Below are positions 27,613 to 35,698 of a stretch of 64,000 nucleotides of DNA, in pieces. Position numbers and translations under genes: made by a program. Source of the stretch: Thalassobius sp034670005. GTDB taxonomy: Bacteria > Pseudomonadota > Alphaproteobacteria > Rhodobacterales > Rhodobacteraceae. Location of the stretch: contig NZ_JAXMOH010000010.1 in assembly GCF_034670005.1 (NCBI RefSeq), positions 86,521-150,520 of the forward strand, in the 5' to 3' direction. Under the pieces are notes generated by a model. The model was not told the DNA's origin. It saw nothing but the letters and a program-made list of their open reading frames with translations, and made no database searches. Numbering within the stretch: position 1 is the stretch's first letter; every line of letters starts with the position of its first letter.

Positions 27613-28548
27613 ATGTTGGGGAAGATCTTGCAGACAACTCTTAAAGGGCCGGTCACATTCACTGGCATTGGACTGCATTCAGGGAAACCTGTCCGTATGA
27701 CGCTCAGACCGGCTATGGCCGATCAGGGGGTCTGGTTTCGCCGTACCGACGTTCTGTACAAGGACGCAATGGTCGCTGCGCATTGGAATGCGGTAAAACA
27801 ATCCCCCCTTTGCACCCGGATCGAAAATGATGCCGGCGTGTCGGTTTCTACCATCGAACATGTCATGGCGGCGCTTTCGGGCTGTGGGGTGCATAACGCT
27901 TTGATTGATGTCGACGGGCCCGAAGTACCTATTCTCGATGGCAGCTCTGCCAGCTTCGTGCGCGGCATTCTGTATAAGGGTCTACGCGTACAGGCCGAAC
28001 CGGTGCGCGCGATCAAGATTTTGAAGCCGATCGAGGTGACACGGGGCGACGCATGGGCCCGGCTGGAACCGCATGACGAATTGCAGATTGATTTCCATAT
28101 CGATTTTACCGACGCCGCAATCGGGGTTCAGAAAAAATCTCTGGCGATGGCCAATGGCAGCTTCGTGCGTGAACTTAGCGATTGTCGCACCTTCTGCCGT
28201 CAGTCGGATGTCGATACGATGCGTGAAAACGGTCTTGCCCTCGGTGGCACACTGGAAAACGCCGTTGTGGTCGAAGGCGACAAGGTATTGAGCCCGGGCG
28301 GGCTGCGCCGGAACGACGAACCGGTGCGGCACAAGATGCTGGATGCCCTAGGCGATCTGGCGCTGGCGGGAGCGCCGATCATTGGGCGCTATATTGGTCA
28401 CCGTGCCGGACATGCGATGACAAACGATTTGCTGCGGGCTTTGTTCGCGCAGCCCGATGCATTCCGTATGGTCACCTGTGACCGCGATCTTTTGGCGCGT
28501 TTGCCCGGCGTTGGCGTGCATCTGGGCGAAATTCCGGCCGTCGCGTGA
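27613..28548 (+). CDS. lpxC: UDP-3-O-acyl-GlcNAc deacetylase
   Basis: A 311-residue zinc enzyme, the committed step of lipid A synthesis. Visible are FTGIGLHSGKPV, STIEHVMAALSGCGVHNALI with a zinc His, VDGPEVPILDGSSASFV, SDCRTFCRQSDVD, and EPVRHKMLDALGDLALAG, which holds the remaining zinc ligands His and Asp. It follows the ftsZ terminator, so it is probably expressed from its own promoter. The conserved dcw order ftsZ-lpxC-bamD is kept. Confidence 0.97.
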   Translation: MLGKILQTTLKGPVTFTGIGLHSGKPVRMTLRPAMADQGVWFRRTDVLYKDAMVAAHWNAVKQSPLCTRIENDAGVSVSTIEHVMAALSGCGVHNALIDVDGPEVPILDGSSASFVRGILYKGLRVQAEPVRAIKILKPIEVTRGDAWARLEPHDELQIDFHIDFTDAAIGVQKKSLAMANGSFVRELSDCRTFCRQSDVDTMRENGLALGGTLENAVVVEGDKVLSPGGLRRNDEPVRHKMLDALGDLALAGAPIIGRYIGHRAGHAMTNDLLRALFAQPDAFRMVTCDRDLLARLPGVGVHLGEIPAVA

Positions 28549-28699
28549 TCCCCGCGACAGGTCGGGAAAGCTTTACCTGAGCGTTCCCAACGTGAAATCC
28601 AGCCAAAGGCGTTTTGCACCGGAATTTTCTGTGCTAGGACCAGAACGAGCAAGGGATCTAACATCCCTGATAAGGGTCCAGACGAGGGTGAGACAGGTC

Positions 28700-29548
28700 A
28701 TGACAGGCAGCGGATCGCGCAAACGGGTGATCGGTGTTCTTCTTCTGGTCGGACTGCTGGCCGGTTGCAGCGGGCAGGGCGCGCTGGATCGCGGCGAAGT
28801 TCCTCTCGAAGACTACACCGCCGAACAGATTTACGGGCGTGGTGAATTCGAACTGGACCGCAATCGGCCGGAAAAGGCCGCGTTTTTCTTTTCCGAAATC
28901 GAACGGCTTTATCCCTATTCCGACTGGGCCAAACGGGCGCTGATCATGCAGGCCTTTTCCTATCATCAGGACAAGGACTATGAAAACAGCCGTGCGGCGT
29001 CGCAGCGCTATATCGATTTCTATCCCACCGATGATGACGCCGCCTATGCGCAATACCTGTTGGCGCTCAGCTATTACGACCAGATCGACGAAGTCGGCCG
29101 CGATCAGGGACTGACTTTCCAGGCGTTGCAGTCGCTGCGCACAGTGATCGAACGCTACCCCGACAGCGAATATGCCCGCTCTGCGATTCTGAAATTCGAA
29201 CTGGCCTTTGACCATCTGGCGGCCAAGGAAATGGAAATCGGCCGCTATTATCTGCGCCGTGATCATTTCACCGCCGCGATCAACCGGTTCCGTGTGGTGG
29301 TCGAGGATTTCCAGACCACGACTCACACGGCAGAGGCCCTGCACCGTCTGGTCGAGGCTTATCTGTCGCTGGGTCTGACCGATGAAGCGCAGACCGCAGG
29401 CGCGATTCTGGGCCACAATTTCCGTTCCACCGAATGGTACGAGGACAGCTACAAGCTGTTGACCGGACAGGGGTTGGAAATGAAGGCGAAGGGCGACAGC
29501 TGGCTCAACCAGATTTATCGTCAAATGATCAGGGGCAAATGGATCTGA
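28700..29548 (+). CDS. bamD: Outer membrane assembly lipoprotein BamD
   Basis: A 282-residue lipoprotein of the BAM complex, which inserts beta-barrel proteins in the outer membrane. Lipobox LLAGC with lipidated Cys23. Tetratricopeptide repeats follow (AEQIYGRGEFELDRNRPEKA, LIMQAFSYHQDKDYENSRAA, SEYARSAILKFELAFDHLAA). The ATG at 28700 gives a proper signal peptide and has GAGGGTGAG upstream; the frame is open further 5' but without signal-peptide logic. It lies between lpxC and recN, as in many alphaproteobacteria. Confidence 0.95.
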   Translation: MTGSGSRKRVIGVLLLVGLLAGCSGQGALDRGEVPLEDYTAEQIYGRGEFELDRNRPEKAAFFFSEIERLYPYSDWAKRALIMQAFSYHQDKDYENSRAASQRYIDFYPTDDDAAYAQYLLALSYYDQIDEVGRDQGLTFQALQSLRTVIERYPDSEYARSAILKFELAFDHLAAKEMEIGRYYLRRDHFTAAINRFRVVVEDFQTTTHTAEALHRLVEAYLSLGLTDEAQTAGAILGHNFRSTEWYEDSYKLLTGQGLEMKAKGDSWLNQIYRQMIRGKWI

Positions 29549-29575
29549 GCGACCGATCCGATCCGAGGTGGCGGG

Positions 29576-31231
29576 ATGCTGCGCGCGCTTGAAATTCGCG
29601 ATATGTTGATTATCGACCGGCTTGAATTGGATTTTCAGCCGGGTCTGAACGTGTTGACGGGCGAAACCGGGGCAGGAAAATCGATTTTGCTGGATTCGCT
29701 GGGATTCGTGCTGGGCTGGCGCGGGCGGGCCGAACTGGTCCGTGCCGGGGCCGATCAGGGTGAAGTGGTTGCGGTTTTCGAATTACCTGCGGATCACGCA
29801 GCCCACGGCGTTCTGGAAGAGGCGGGACTGCCCGGTGGCGGGGAATTGATCCTGCGGCGTGTGAACCGCAAAGACGGCCGCAAGACCGCCTGGGTCAATG
29901 ACCGGCGTTGTTCCGGTGAGGTACTGCGCGCGCTGTCGGAAACTCTGATCGAACTGCACGGGCAGCATGATGATCGCGGGCTGCTTGATCCCAAGGGACA
30001 CCGGGTGCTGTTGGATGCGTTTGGCGCATATCCCGATTTACAGGCTGCCAACCGTGCGGCGTGGCGTGATCTTGCGCAGAACCGCAAAGCCTTGGCCAAG
30101 GCTGAAACCGCCTTGACCGAAATGCGCGCCGAAGAAGAATACCTGCGCCACGCGGTGGCCGAACTGGACGCGCTTGATCCTCAGCCGGGCGAAGATGCCG
30201 AGTTGGACAGCCGTCGCCGCCAGATGCAGGGGGCAGAACGGATCCGCGAAGACGTCGCGCGCGCATTGCAGGCGTTGTCGGGCGACGGTGCCGAAGGCGC
30301 GATCGGCGATGCGATGCGCTGGCTCGACGGGGCGGCGGACAAGGCCGAAGGCACGCTGGACGGCGCGATCGAAGCCTTGGGTCGTGCCTTTAACGAACTT
30401 GGCGAGGCAGTGCAGGGGGTCGAATCCGCTCTGGAGAGCCTGAGTTTCAACCCGCATGAGTTGGAAGAAACCGAAGAACGGCTGTTCGCGATCCGTGGCT
30501 TGGCCCGTAAACATGGTGTGATCCCGGATGAATTGAGTGTCTTTGCCGAAGAATTGCGCGGACGTTTGGCGGCGCTGGACCGGGGCGATGCCGATATGGC
30601 TGTGCTGAAACAAGAATTGGCCGAGGCGGAAGCGACTTACGCTCAAGCTGCGTCGCGTCTGAGCGCCGCACGGAACGAGGCGGCGGTGCGCTTGGACAAT
30701 GCGGTGGCGACGGAACTCGCACCGTTGAAAATGGAACGGGCGGTGTTCCGGACCGAGATCACACAGGCCGAACCGGGGCCGGAGGGCCGCGATGCGGTCG
30801 CGTTCACCGTCGCCACCAATCCCGGTGCGCCATCCGGGCCGCTGGCCAAGATCGCATCGGGCGGCGAACTCAGCCGGTTCCTGTTGGCGCTGAAGGTCAG
30901 CCTGCATCAAGCCCAGTCTGGCGTAACGATGATCTTTGACGAAATCGACCGCGGGGTCGGTGGCGCCACTGCCGATGCGGTGGGGCGGCGTCTGGCCAGT
31001 CTGGCGCAGGGTGCACAGGTTTTGGTGGTTACCCATTCGCCGCAGGTCGCGGCCCTGGGCGCGCATCACTGGCGGGTGGAAAAGCGGGTCGCGGATGACG
31101 TGACGACCTCGACCGTGGTGCCGCTGGACGCAGATGAGCGGGTCGACGAGATCGCCCGCATGGTTGCTGGTGATACGATCACCGAGGAAGCGCGCGGCGC
31201 GGCAAGGGCGCTTTTGGCGGCGACGTCCTAA
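29576..31231 (+). CDS. recN: DNA repair protein RecN
   Basis: A 551-residue SMC-like ATPase for double-strand break repair. Walker A GETGAGKS at residues 29-36, ELHGQHDDRGLLDPKGHRVL before the long coiled coil (about 150-380), signature IASGGELSRFLLALKVSL, and Walker B MIFDEIDRGVGGATADAVG with the D-loop VVTHSPQVAALG. It has a GAGGTG RBS and lies 27 bases after bamD. Confidence 0.96.
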   Translation: MLRALEIRDMLIIDRLELDFQPGLNVLTGETGAGKSILLDSLGFVLGWRGRAELVRAGADQGEVVAVFELPADHAAHGVLEEAGLPGGGELILRRVNRKDGRKTAWVNDRRCSGEVLRALSETLIELHGQHDDRGLLDPKGHRVLLDAFGAYPDLQAANRAAWRDLAQNRKALAKAETALTEMRAEEEYLRHAVAELDALDPQPGEDAELDSRRRQMQGAERIREDVARALQALSGDGAEGAIGDAMRWLDGAADKAEGTLDGAIEALGRAFNELGEAVQGVESALESLSFNPHELEETEERLFAIRGLARKHGVIPDELSVFAEELRGRLAALDRGDADMAVLKQELAEAEATYAQAASRLSAARNEAAVRLDNAVATELAPLKMERAVFRTEITQAEPGPEGRDAVAFTVATNPGAPSGPLAKIASGGELSRFLLALKVSLHQAQSGVTMIFDEIDRGVGGATADAVGRRLASLAQGAQVLVVTHSPQVAALGAHHWRVEKRVADDVTTSTVVPLDADERVDEIARMVAGDTITEEARGAARALLAATS

Positions 31232-31338
31232 TTCCCGACGCTCTACGGTTCAAACTCAAATTTTGTTTGCAACAAGTCCGGCCCGGAACAAGCTCGCGCC
31301 GGGCCAGCGGTATATCAAAAGGTCCGGCGTGACCTGTC

Positions 31339-32712
31339 TTAATTCCCGCGCAGCATCTTGCCCGGGTTCATGATGTTCTGCGGATCGAGTGACTTTTTCA
31401 GATCGCCCATCACATCCCATGCCGCGCCGTGCTCGGCTTCCATATACTTTTTCTTACCGATCCCGATGCCATGTTCGCCGGTCGCGGTGCCGCCCATGGC
31501 CAGTGACCGTTCCACCATCCGGTGCGACAGGTCCTCGACCGCCTTTACCTGTTCGGGGTTTTCGTCGTCGAACAGCAGGATCGCGTGGAAATTGCCGTCG
31601 CCGACATGGCCCAGGATCGGACCTGAAATCGGCGATGCTTCAATATCGGCGCGGGTTTCGTTAACCGCGTCGGCGAGCCGGGAAATCGGCACGCAGATAT
31701 CGGTGACCAGCGCCTTCGCTCCGGGTTTCGAGGCCAGAACCGCCCAATGGGCGTGATGCCGCATTTTCCACAATGCGGTGCGCTCCTCCGGCTTGGTTGC
31801 CCATTCGAAACCCCTGCCGCCGTGATCGGCGACGATTTCGCCGAAGATTTCGGCCTGTTCCTTCACGCCTGCCTCGGAGCCGTGGAATTCCACCATCAGA
31901 TGCGGGCACAGCGGCATGTCGGACCCCGAATAGCCGTTGAAGGCCGCCGCTGTCGCCTCGTCCACGAATTCGATCCGGGCCATCGGGATGCCCATCTGGA
32001 TCGTGGTGATTACCGCCTGCACCGCGTCGTCGAGCGTATCGAACGCGCAGACCGCCGCCGTCACCGCCTCGGGTTGGCCCTGCAGCCGCAGGGTCAGTTC
32101 GGTGATCAGCCCCAAAGTGCCCTCGGCACCGACGAAAAGACCGGTCAGGTCGTAGCCTGCGCTCGATTTGCGCGCCCTGGTGCCGGTGCGGATGATCCGC
32201 CCGTCGGCCAGCACCACCTCGAGCCCCAGCACGTTGTCGCGCATGGTGCCGTAGCGTACCGCCGTGGTGCCGCTGGCGCGGGTCGAGGCCATGCCGCCGA
32301 TCGAGGCGTTGGCGCCGGGATCGACCGGGAAAAACAGCCCCGTCGCGCGCAGCTCGGTGTTCAGCGCCTCGCGGGTGATACCGGGTTGGACAGAGACATC
32401 CATATCCTCGGCGCCGACCCTTAGAACCTTGTTCATTTCGCGGAAATCGACCGAGATACCGCCTTGGAACGCCTGCGCCTGCCCCTCCAGAGAGGTGCCC
32501 GCGCCCCAGCCAACGACGGGGCAGCCGTGGCGGGCGCAGATCTTCACGATCTCCGAAACCTCTTCAGTGGTTTCCGGATAGGCTACCGCATCGGGCGGGG
32601 TCAGCGGAAAATGCGTTTCTGACGCGCCATGCTGGTCAAGATCGGACCTGGAGCGGCTCAACCGTTGGCCCAGCAACGCAGATAGATCTTCTAGGGCAGG
32701 TTGGATCGTCAT
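31339..32712 (-). CDS. FAD-linked oxidase of the D-lactate/glycolate dehydrogenase type
   Basis: A 457-residue PCMH-type flavoprotein. FAD-binding stretches are GWGAGTSLEGQAQAFQGGIS and GANASIGGMASTRASGTTAV. The C-terminal oxidase domain has GHVGDGNFHAILLFDDENPE and GGTATGEHGIGIGKKKYMEA, with metal-type His residues. It resembles cytochrome-linked D-lactate dehydrogenase and GlcD. The substrate (D-lactate, glycolate or another 2-hydroxy acid) is not decided; no glcE/glcF partners are adjacent, which favours a stand-alone D-lactate dehydrogenase. The start at 32712 has GAGG upstream. Confidence 0.88.
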   Translation of the reverse strand: MTIQPALEDLSALLGQRLSRSRSDLDQHGASETHFPLTPPDAVAYPETTEEVSEIVKICARHGCPVVGWGAGTSLEGQAQAFQGGISVDFREMNKVLRVGAEDMDVSVQPGITREALNTELRATGLFFPVDPGANASIGGMASTRASGTTAVRYGTMRDNVLGLEVVLADGRIIRTGTRARKSSAGYDLTGLFVGAEGTLGLITELTLRLQGQPEAVTAAVCAFDTLDDAVQAVITTIQMGIPMARIEFVDEATAAAFNGYSGSDMPLCPHLMVEFHGSEAGVKEQAEIFGEIVADHGGRGFEWATKPEERTALWKMRHHAHWAVLASKPGAKALVTDICVPISRLADAVNETRADIEASPISGPILGHVGDGNFHAILLFDDENPEQVKAVEDLSHRMVERSLAMGGTATGEHGIGIGKKKYMEAEHGAAWDVMGDLKKSLDPQNIMNPGKMLRGN

Positions 32713-32720
32713 TTTCGGCC

Positions 32721-33275
32721 TCACTGGCTGCAGGGATAGGCATAGTGTAGCTTGTCACGCCCGGGCGGTACCAGCTCCAGATGGTTGATCGCCGCGCCGA
32801 AGCTGATCATATGCACCTTCAGCAGCGCACTGTCTTGCGGCAGGATCTCAAGCCAGTCGCCATTCAACCGGAATTCCGCCAACAGGCTGATGCCGTCGCG
32901 GGCCATGCCGATCCGGCCATGTTCGAAGGTAATTGCGTCGGTGCATTTCATCAAAGTTCCCAAACCGGCGCGTGTTTCCTTGTCTCGCAGCGTCCAGCGC
33001 CCGATCAGGAAAGACGGGGTCGTCGGGTTGAAATTCTCGAAATTCTTCAGCTTGCTGAATTCGCGGACGAAAGGCGAAAATCCTTCGATCTGTCGAATTT
33101 GGTCAAGGTAACCGTCGGGATCCGAGGTCCGGAGCGTATCCAGATACTCTTCCGCTCGCCGGTTCTGAAATTCGAGAAAAAGCAGATAGAGGATCGAAAA
33201 TGCAAAGCCGCATGCCAGAAAGATCAGTGTGCTTCTACGCATCTCGATCCGGCTTTTTTCCAACAAACCCGGCAT
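32721..33275 (-). CDS. Membrane-anchored protein of unknown function
   Basis: A 184-residue protein with one TM at about residues 13-33 (RSTLIFLACGFAFSILYLLF) and a soluble remainder, probably periplasmic. Motifs that stand out are FLIGRWTLRDKETRAGLGT and CTDAITFEHGRIGMARDG, and two Cys (near 109 and the C-terminus, YAYPCSQ) that could form a disulfide. It ends eight bases before the FAD-linked oxidase start, so the two are likely one operon. A GGGGAG RBS precedes the ATG. I do not recognise the family. Confidence 0.75.
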   Translation of the reverse strand: MPGLLEKSRIEMRRSTLIFLACGFAFSILYLLFLEFQNRRAEEYLDTLRTSDPDGYLDQIRQIEGFSPFVREFSKLKNFENFNPTTPSFLIGRWTLRDKETRAGLGTLMKCTDAITFEHGRIGMARDGISLLAEFRLNGDWLEILPQDSALLKVHMISFGAAINHLELVPPGRDKLHYAYPCSQ

Positions 33276-33461
33276 TAGATCATCTCTCCCCTGTTATTCT
33301 GTCGTGGATTGGACATGTTGCCCCGTTGCATCCTACCTACCAACGTCGTAATCGGAGGGTGTCCTGAAGGCGCAGACTGTCCCGCTTCGTGGCGGTCAAC
33401 TCCACTGCGTATGGCGTTCCGACCCACCCACAAGAACAATGGTAAGCAATTGACTGATCCG

Positions 33462-35216
33462 ATGCCACAAACCGAGACGACTGACAACCGTCAAGTCTCG
33501 CTCATTACACTCTCTCTGCTCTCGGTCGTAATTGGCGTGGTAACCGGTTTCGGGGCCATCCTGCTGCGGTACCTGATAGCGTTCCTGCACAACCTGTTCT
33601 TCTTCGGAACGTTCTCGATTGATTATGACGCGAACGTGCCAACCGAAGCATCGCCCTTTGGCCCTTTCATCATCTTGTCACCTGTTATCGGCGGGGTGAT
33701 CGTGTTGTTCCTGGTGCGGCGCTTTGCGCCCGAAGCCAAAGGCCACGGTGTGCCCGAAGTGATGGATGCGATTTATTACAAGAACGGCAAGATCCGCCCT
33801 GCGGTCGTGATTGTGAAATCTCTGGCCTCGGCGTTGTCGATCGGGTCGGGGGCCTCGGTCGGGCGCGAAGGGCCGATCATCCAGATCGGTAGCGGCATTG
33901 GGTCAGTGTTAGGTCAATTTTACAACCTGCGCCGTTGGCAGGTCATCACACTGGTGGCTGCCGGTGCCGGGGCAGGCATCGCCGCCACCTTCAATACACC
34001 GCTGGGCGCAGTGCTGTTCGCGGTCGAGCTGATGTTGCCTGAATTCAGTGCCCGGACGTTGATGCCTGTGGTTCTGGCGACCGGCACCGCCACCTATATG
34101 GGGCGGCTGGCCTTTGGCATGGCCCCCGCATTCCTTGTCGCGTCGCATGAACGCCCCGATATCTTCGTGCCGCTGTCGGTGGACATGCTGCCGCTTTACG
34201 TGCTGACCGGGATGATGATGGGGGTCGCTGCGGCGCTGTTCGTCAAAGTGCTGTACGGCACCGAAGATTTCTTCGACGGACTCAAACTGAACCCTTATGT
34301 CAAAACCATCATCGGGATGAGCGGCCTGGGTGTTCTGATGTATGTGCTGATGCTGACCACGGGGATGTATCACACCGCCGGCGTCGGCTATGCCACCATC
34401 GAACGCGTACTGACCAGTCAGATCACGTCGCCGCTGTTCCTGCTTTTGCTCTTCGCGCTGAAACTGCTGTCGACCTCGGTCAGTCTTGGGGCAGGGGCTT
34501 CGGGCGGGGTATTTTCGCCTTCGCTGTTCCTCGGCGCTACGTTGGGCGGTGCCTTCGGGGCGATGCTGGACATGATGTTCCCGTCGCTTGGGTTCAGCAT
34601 GGTGACCTTCGCTCTGATCGGCATGGCGTCGATCGTGGGGGCCAGCACCGGGGCGACGCTGACCTCGATCATGATGATCTTCGAGATGACCGGTGATTAC
34701 ACGATCACTGTGGCTGCTATTATCGCCGTCGTCGTGGGGGTGGGGGTGCGCCGCGGGCTCATGGTCGACAACATATACACGATGAAACTGACCCGGCGCG
34801 GCCACCGCATCCCAAGCGACATCCGGTCCTACCTGTTTCCGATACGGTTAGCGAGCGAGGTAATGGAGCCGGTGATCGGCACCATTGAACAAAGCGAATT
34901 GACGCCCTACCCGGAAATCGTGCATGTGCCGGTCGGTAAACGCAGCTTTGCCGTGGTTACAGAGGGACGCCATATCGTCGGTGTCGTTCCGGTTGACCCG
35001 GATAACCCCAACCGTACTCACGGCGCGGTGATCAGCCCCGTTGGCATGGTGCGCGAGCAGAGCTTCCTGCAAAATGCGATGAACCGGATGGCTGACCGCG
35101 GGCATAATGCGCTGCTGGTCATTAAAGAGGACGAGCGTCCCCGCGCCGAAAACGTGATCGGGGTGATTACCCGCGTCGCCATTGGTGCCGCTGTGGTACA
35201 GGATTACCGCAGCTGA
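33462..35216 (+). CDS. ClC-family chloride channel/transporter with CBS tail
   Basis: A 584-residue (from the start chosen) ClC protein. GHGVPEVMDAI is at 94-104, where EcClC has GSGIP, so the central Ser is His here. GREGPIIQIGS at 134-144 holds the gating Glu136. GAGAGIAATFNTPLGAVLFA and GAGASGGVFSPSLFLGAT are the later selectivity segments. The C-terminal 130 residues look like CBS-type regulatory modules (VMEPVIGTIEQSEL and a second half). The Glu gate suggests H+/Cl- exchange is possible. Start uncertain: ATG 33411 or 33309 are in frame, and none has a strong RBS. Confidence 0.9.
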   Translation: MPQTETTDNRQVSLITLSLLSVVIGVVTGFGAILLRYLIAFLHNLFFFGTFSIDYDANVPTEASPFGPFIILSPVIGGVIVLFLVRRFAPEAKGHGVPEVMDAIYYKNGKIRPAVVIVKSLASALSIGSGASVGREGPIIQIGSGIGSVLGQFYNLRRWQVITLVAAGAGAGIAATFNTPLGAVLFAVELMLPEFSARTLMPVVLATGTATYMGRLAFGMAPAFLVASHERPDIFVPLSVDMLPLYVLTGMMMGVAAALFVKVLYGTEDFFDGLKLNPYVKTIIGMSGLGVLMYVLMLTTGMYHTAGVGYATIERVLTSQITSPLFLLLLFALKLLSTSVSLGAGASGGVFSPSLFLGATLGGAFGAMLDMMFPSLGFSMVTFALIGMASIVGASTGATLTSIMMIFEMTGDYTITVAAIIAVVVGVGVRRGLMVDNIYTMKLTRRGHRIPSDIRSYLFPIRLASEVMEPVIGTIEQSELTPYPEIVHVPVGKRSFAVVTEGRHIVGVVPVDPDNPNRTHGAVISPVGMVREQSFLQNAMNRMADRGHNALLVIKEDERPRAENVIGVITRVAIGAAVVQDYRS

Positions 35217-35248
35217 TCAGGCGCGTCCCGGCGCAGCATGAAATGTAA

Positions 35249-35273
35249 AAAGGCGGCCTTAAAGGCCGCCTTT
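35249..35273. terminator. Bidirectional terminator between clc and DUF427 genes
   Basis: A 10-bp stem (35249-35258 with 35264-35273), a TTAAA loop, flanked by A on the left and TTTT on the right, between convergent genes. Confidence 0.85.
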
Positions 35274-35296
35274 TGTTCGCTCTTACGCGACGCTAT

Positions 35297-35638
35297 TCAG
35301 ACCCGTTCAACCGCCAACGTGTCAGAGCCGTGAAAGGCGAGGTACTCCTTGATCCGCGCGACCTCCTCCCTGGGGGCCTCATAGGACCAGGCGGCGTTCT
35401 CCAATGTCGTGCTTTTGGTCACGATGGAATAATAGCTCGCATCGCCCTTCTTTGGACAATGGGTGCTGTGATCGCTTTTGTCGAGAAACGCCATGGCCAC
35501 ATCGCTGCGCGGGAAATAGATCACCGGGGCCAGACCGCCTTCGCTCAGCTCCAGCGCATTCTTGCTTTCCCCCAGAACGGCCCCGCCAGCGCGGACAACC
35601 CAAGTGCCTTCCGCCTTGCGGATCGTAATATCGGTCAT
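35297..35638 (-). CDS. DUF427 domain protein
   Basis: A 113-residue cytosolic protein of the DUF427 family: TWVVRAGGAVLGESKNALEL, PVIYFPRSDVAMAFL, STHCPKKGDASYYSI, ENAAWSYEAP and ARIKEYLAFHG. The conserved His-Cys-Pro-x-Lys-Gly segment and the double-Y are typical of the fold. Function is unknown. The start at 35638 has GGGAGA upstream; an in-frame ATG nine codons earlier is less likely. Confidence 0.88.
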   Translation of the reverse strand: MTDITIRKAEGTWVVRAGGAVLGESKNALELSEGGLAPVIYFPRSDVAMAFLDKSDHSTHCPKKGDASYYSIVTKSTTLENAAWSYEAPREEVARIKEYLAFHGSDTLAVERV

Positions 35639-35698
35639 GCTTTTCTCCCTATTTCCTGTTCGCAACTCGCTGTGCCAACCATTTATGACAAACAGGTG

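Noticed and set aside
31280..31305. 7-bp GC hairpin between recN and the FAD-linked oxidase as a terminator
   Set aside because: The loop is 12 bases and there is no T tract on either side.
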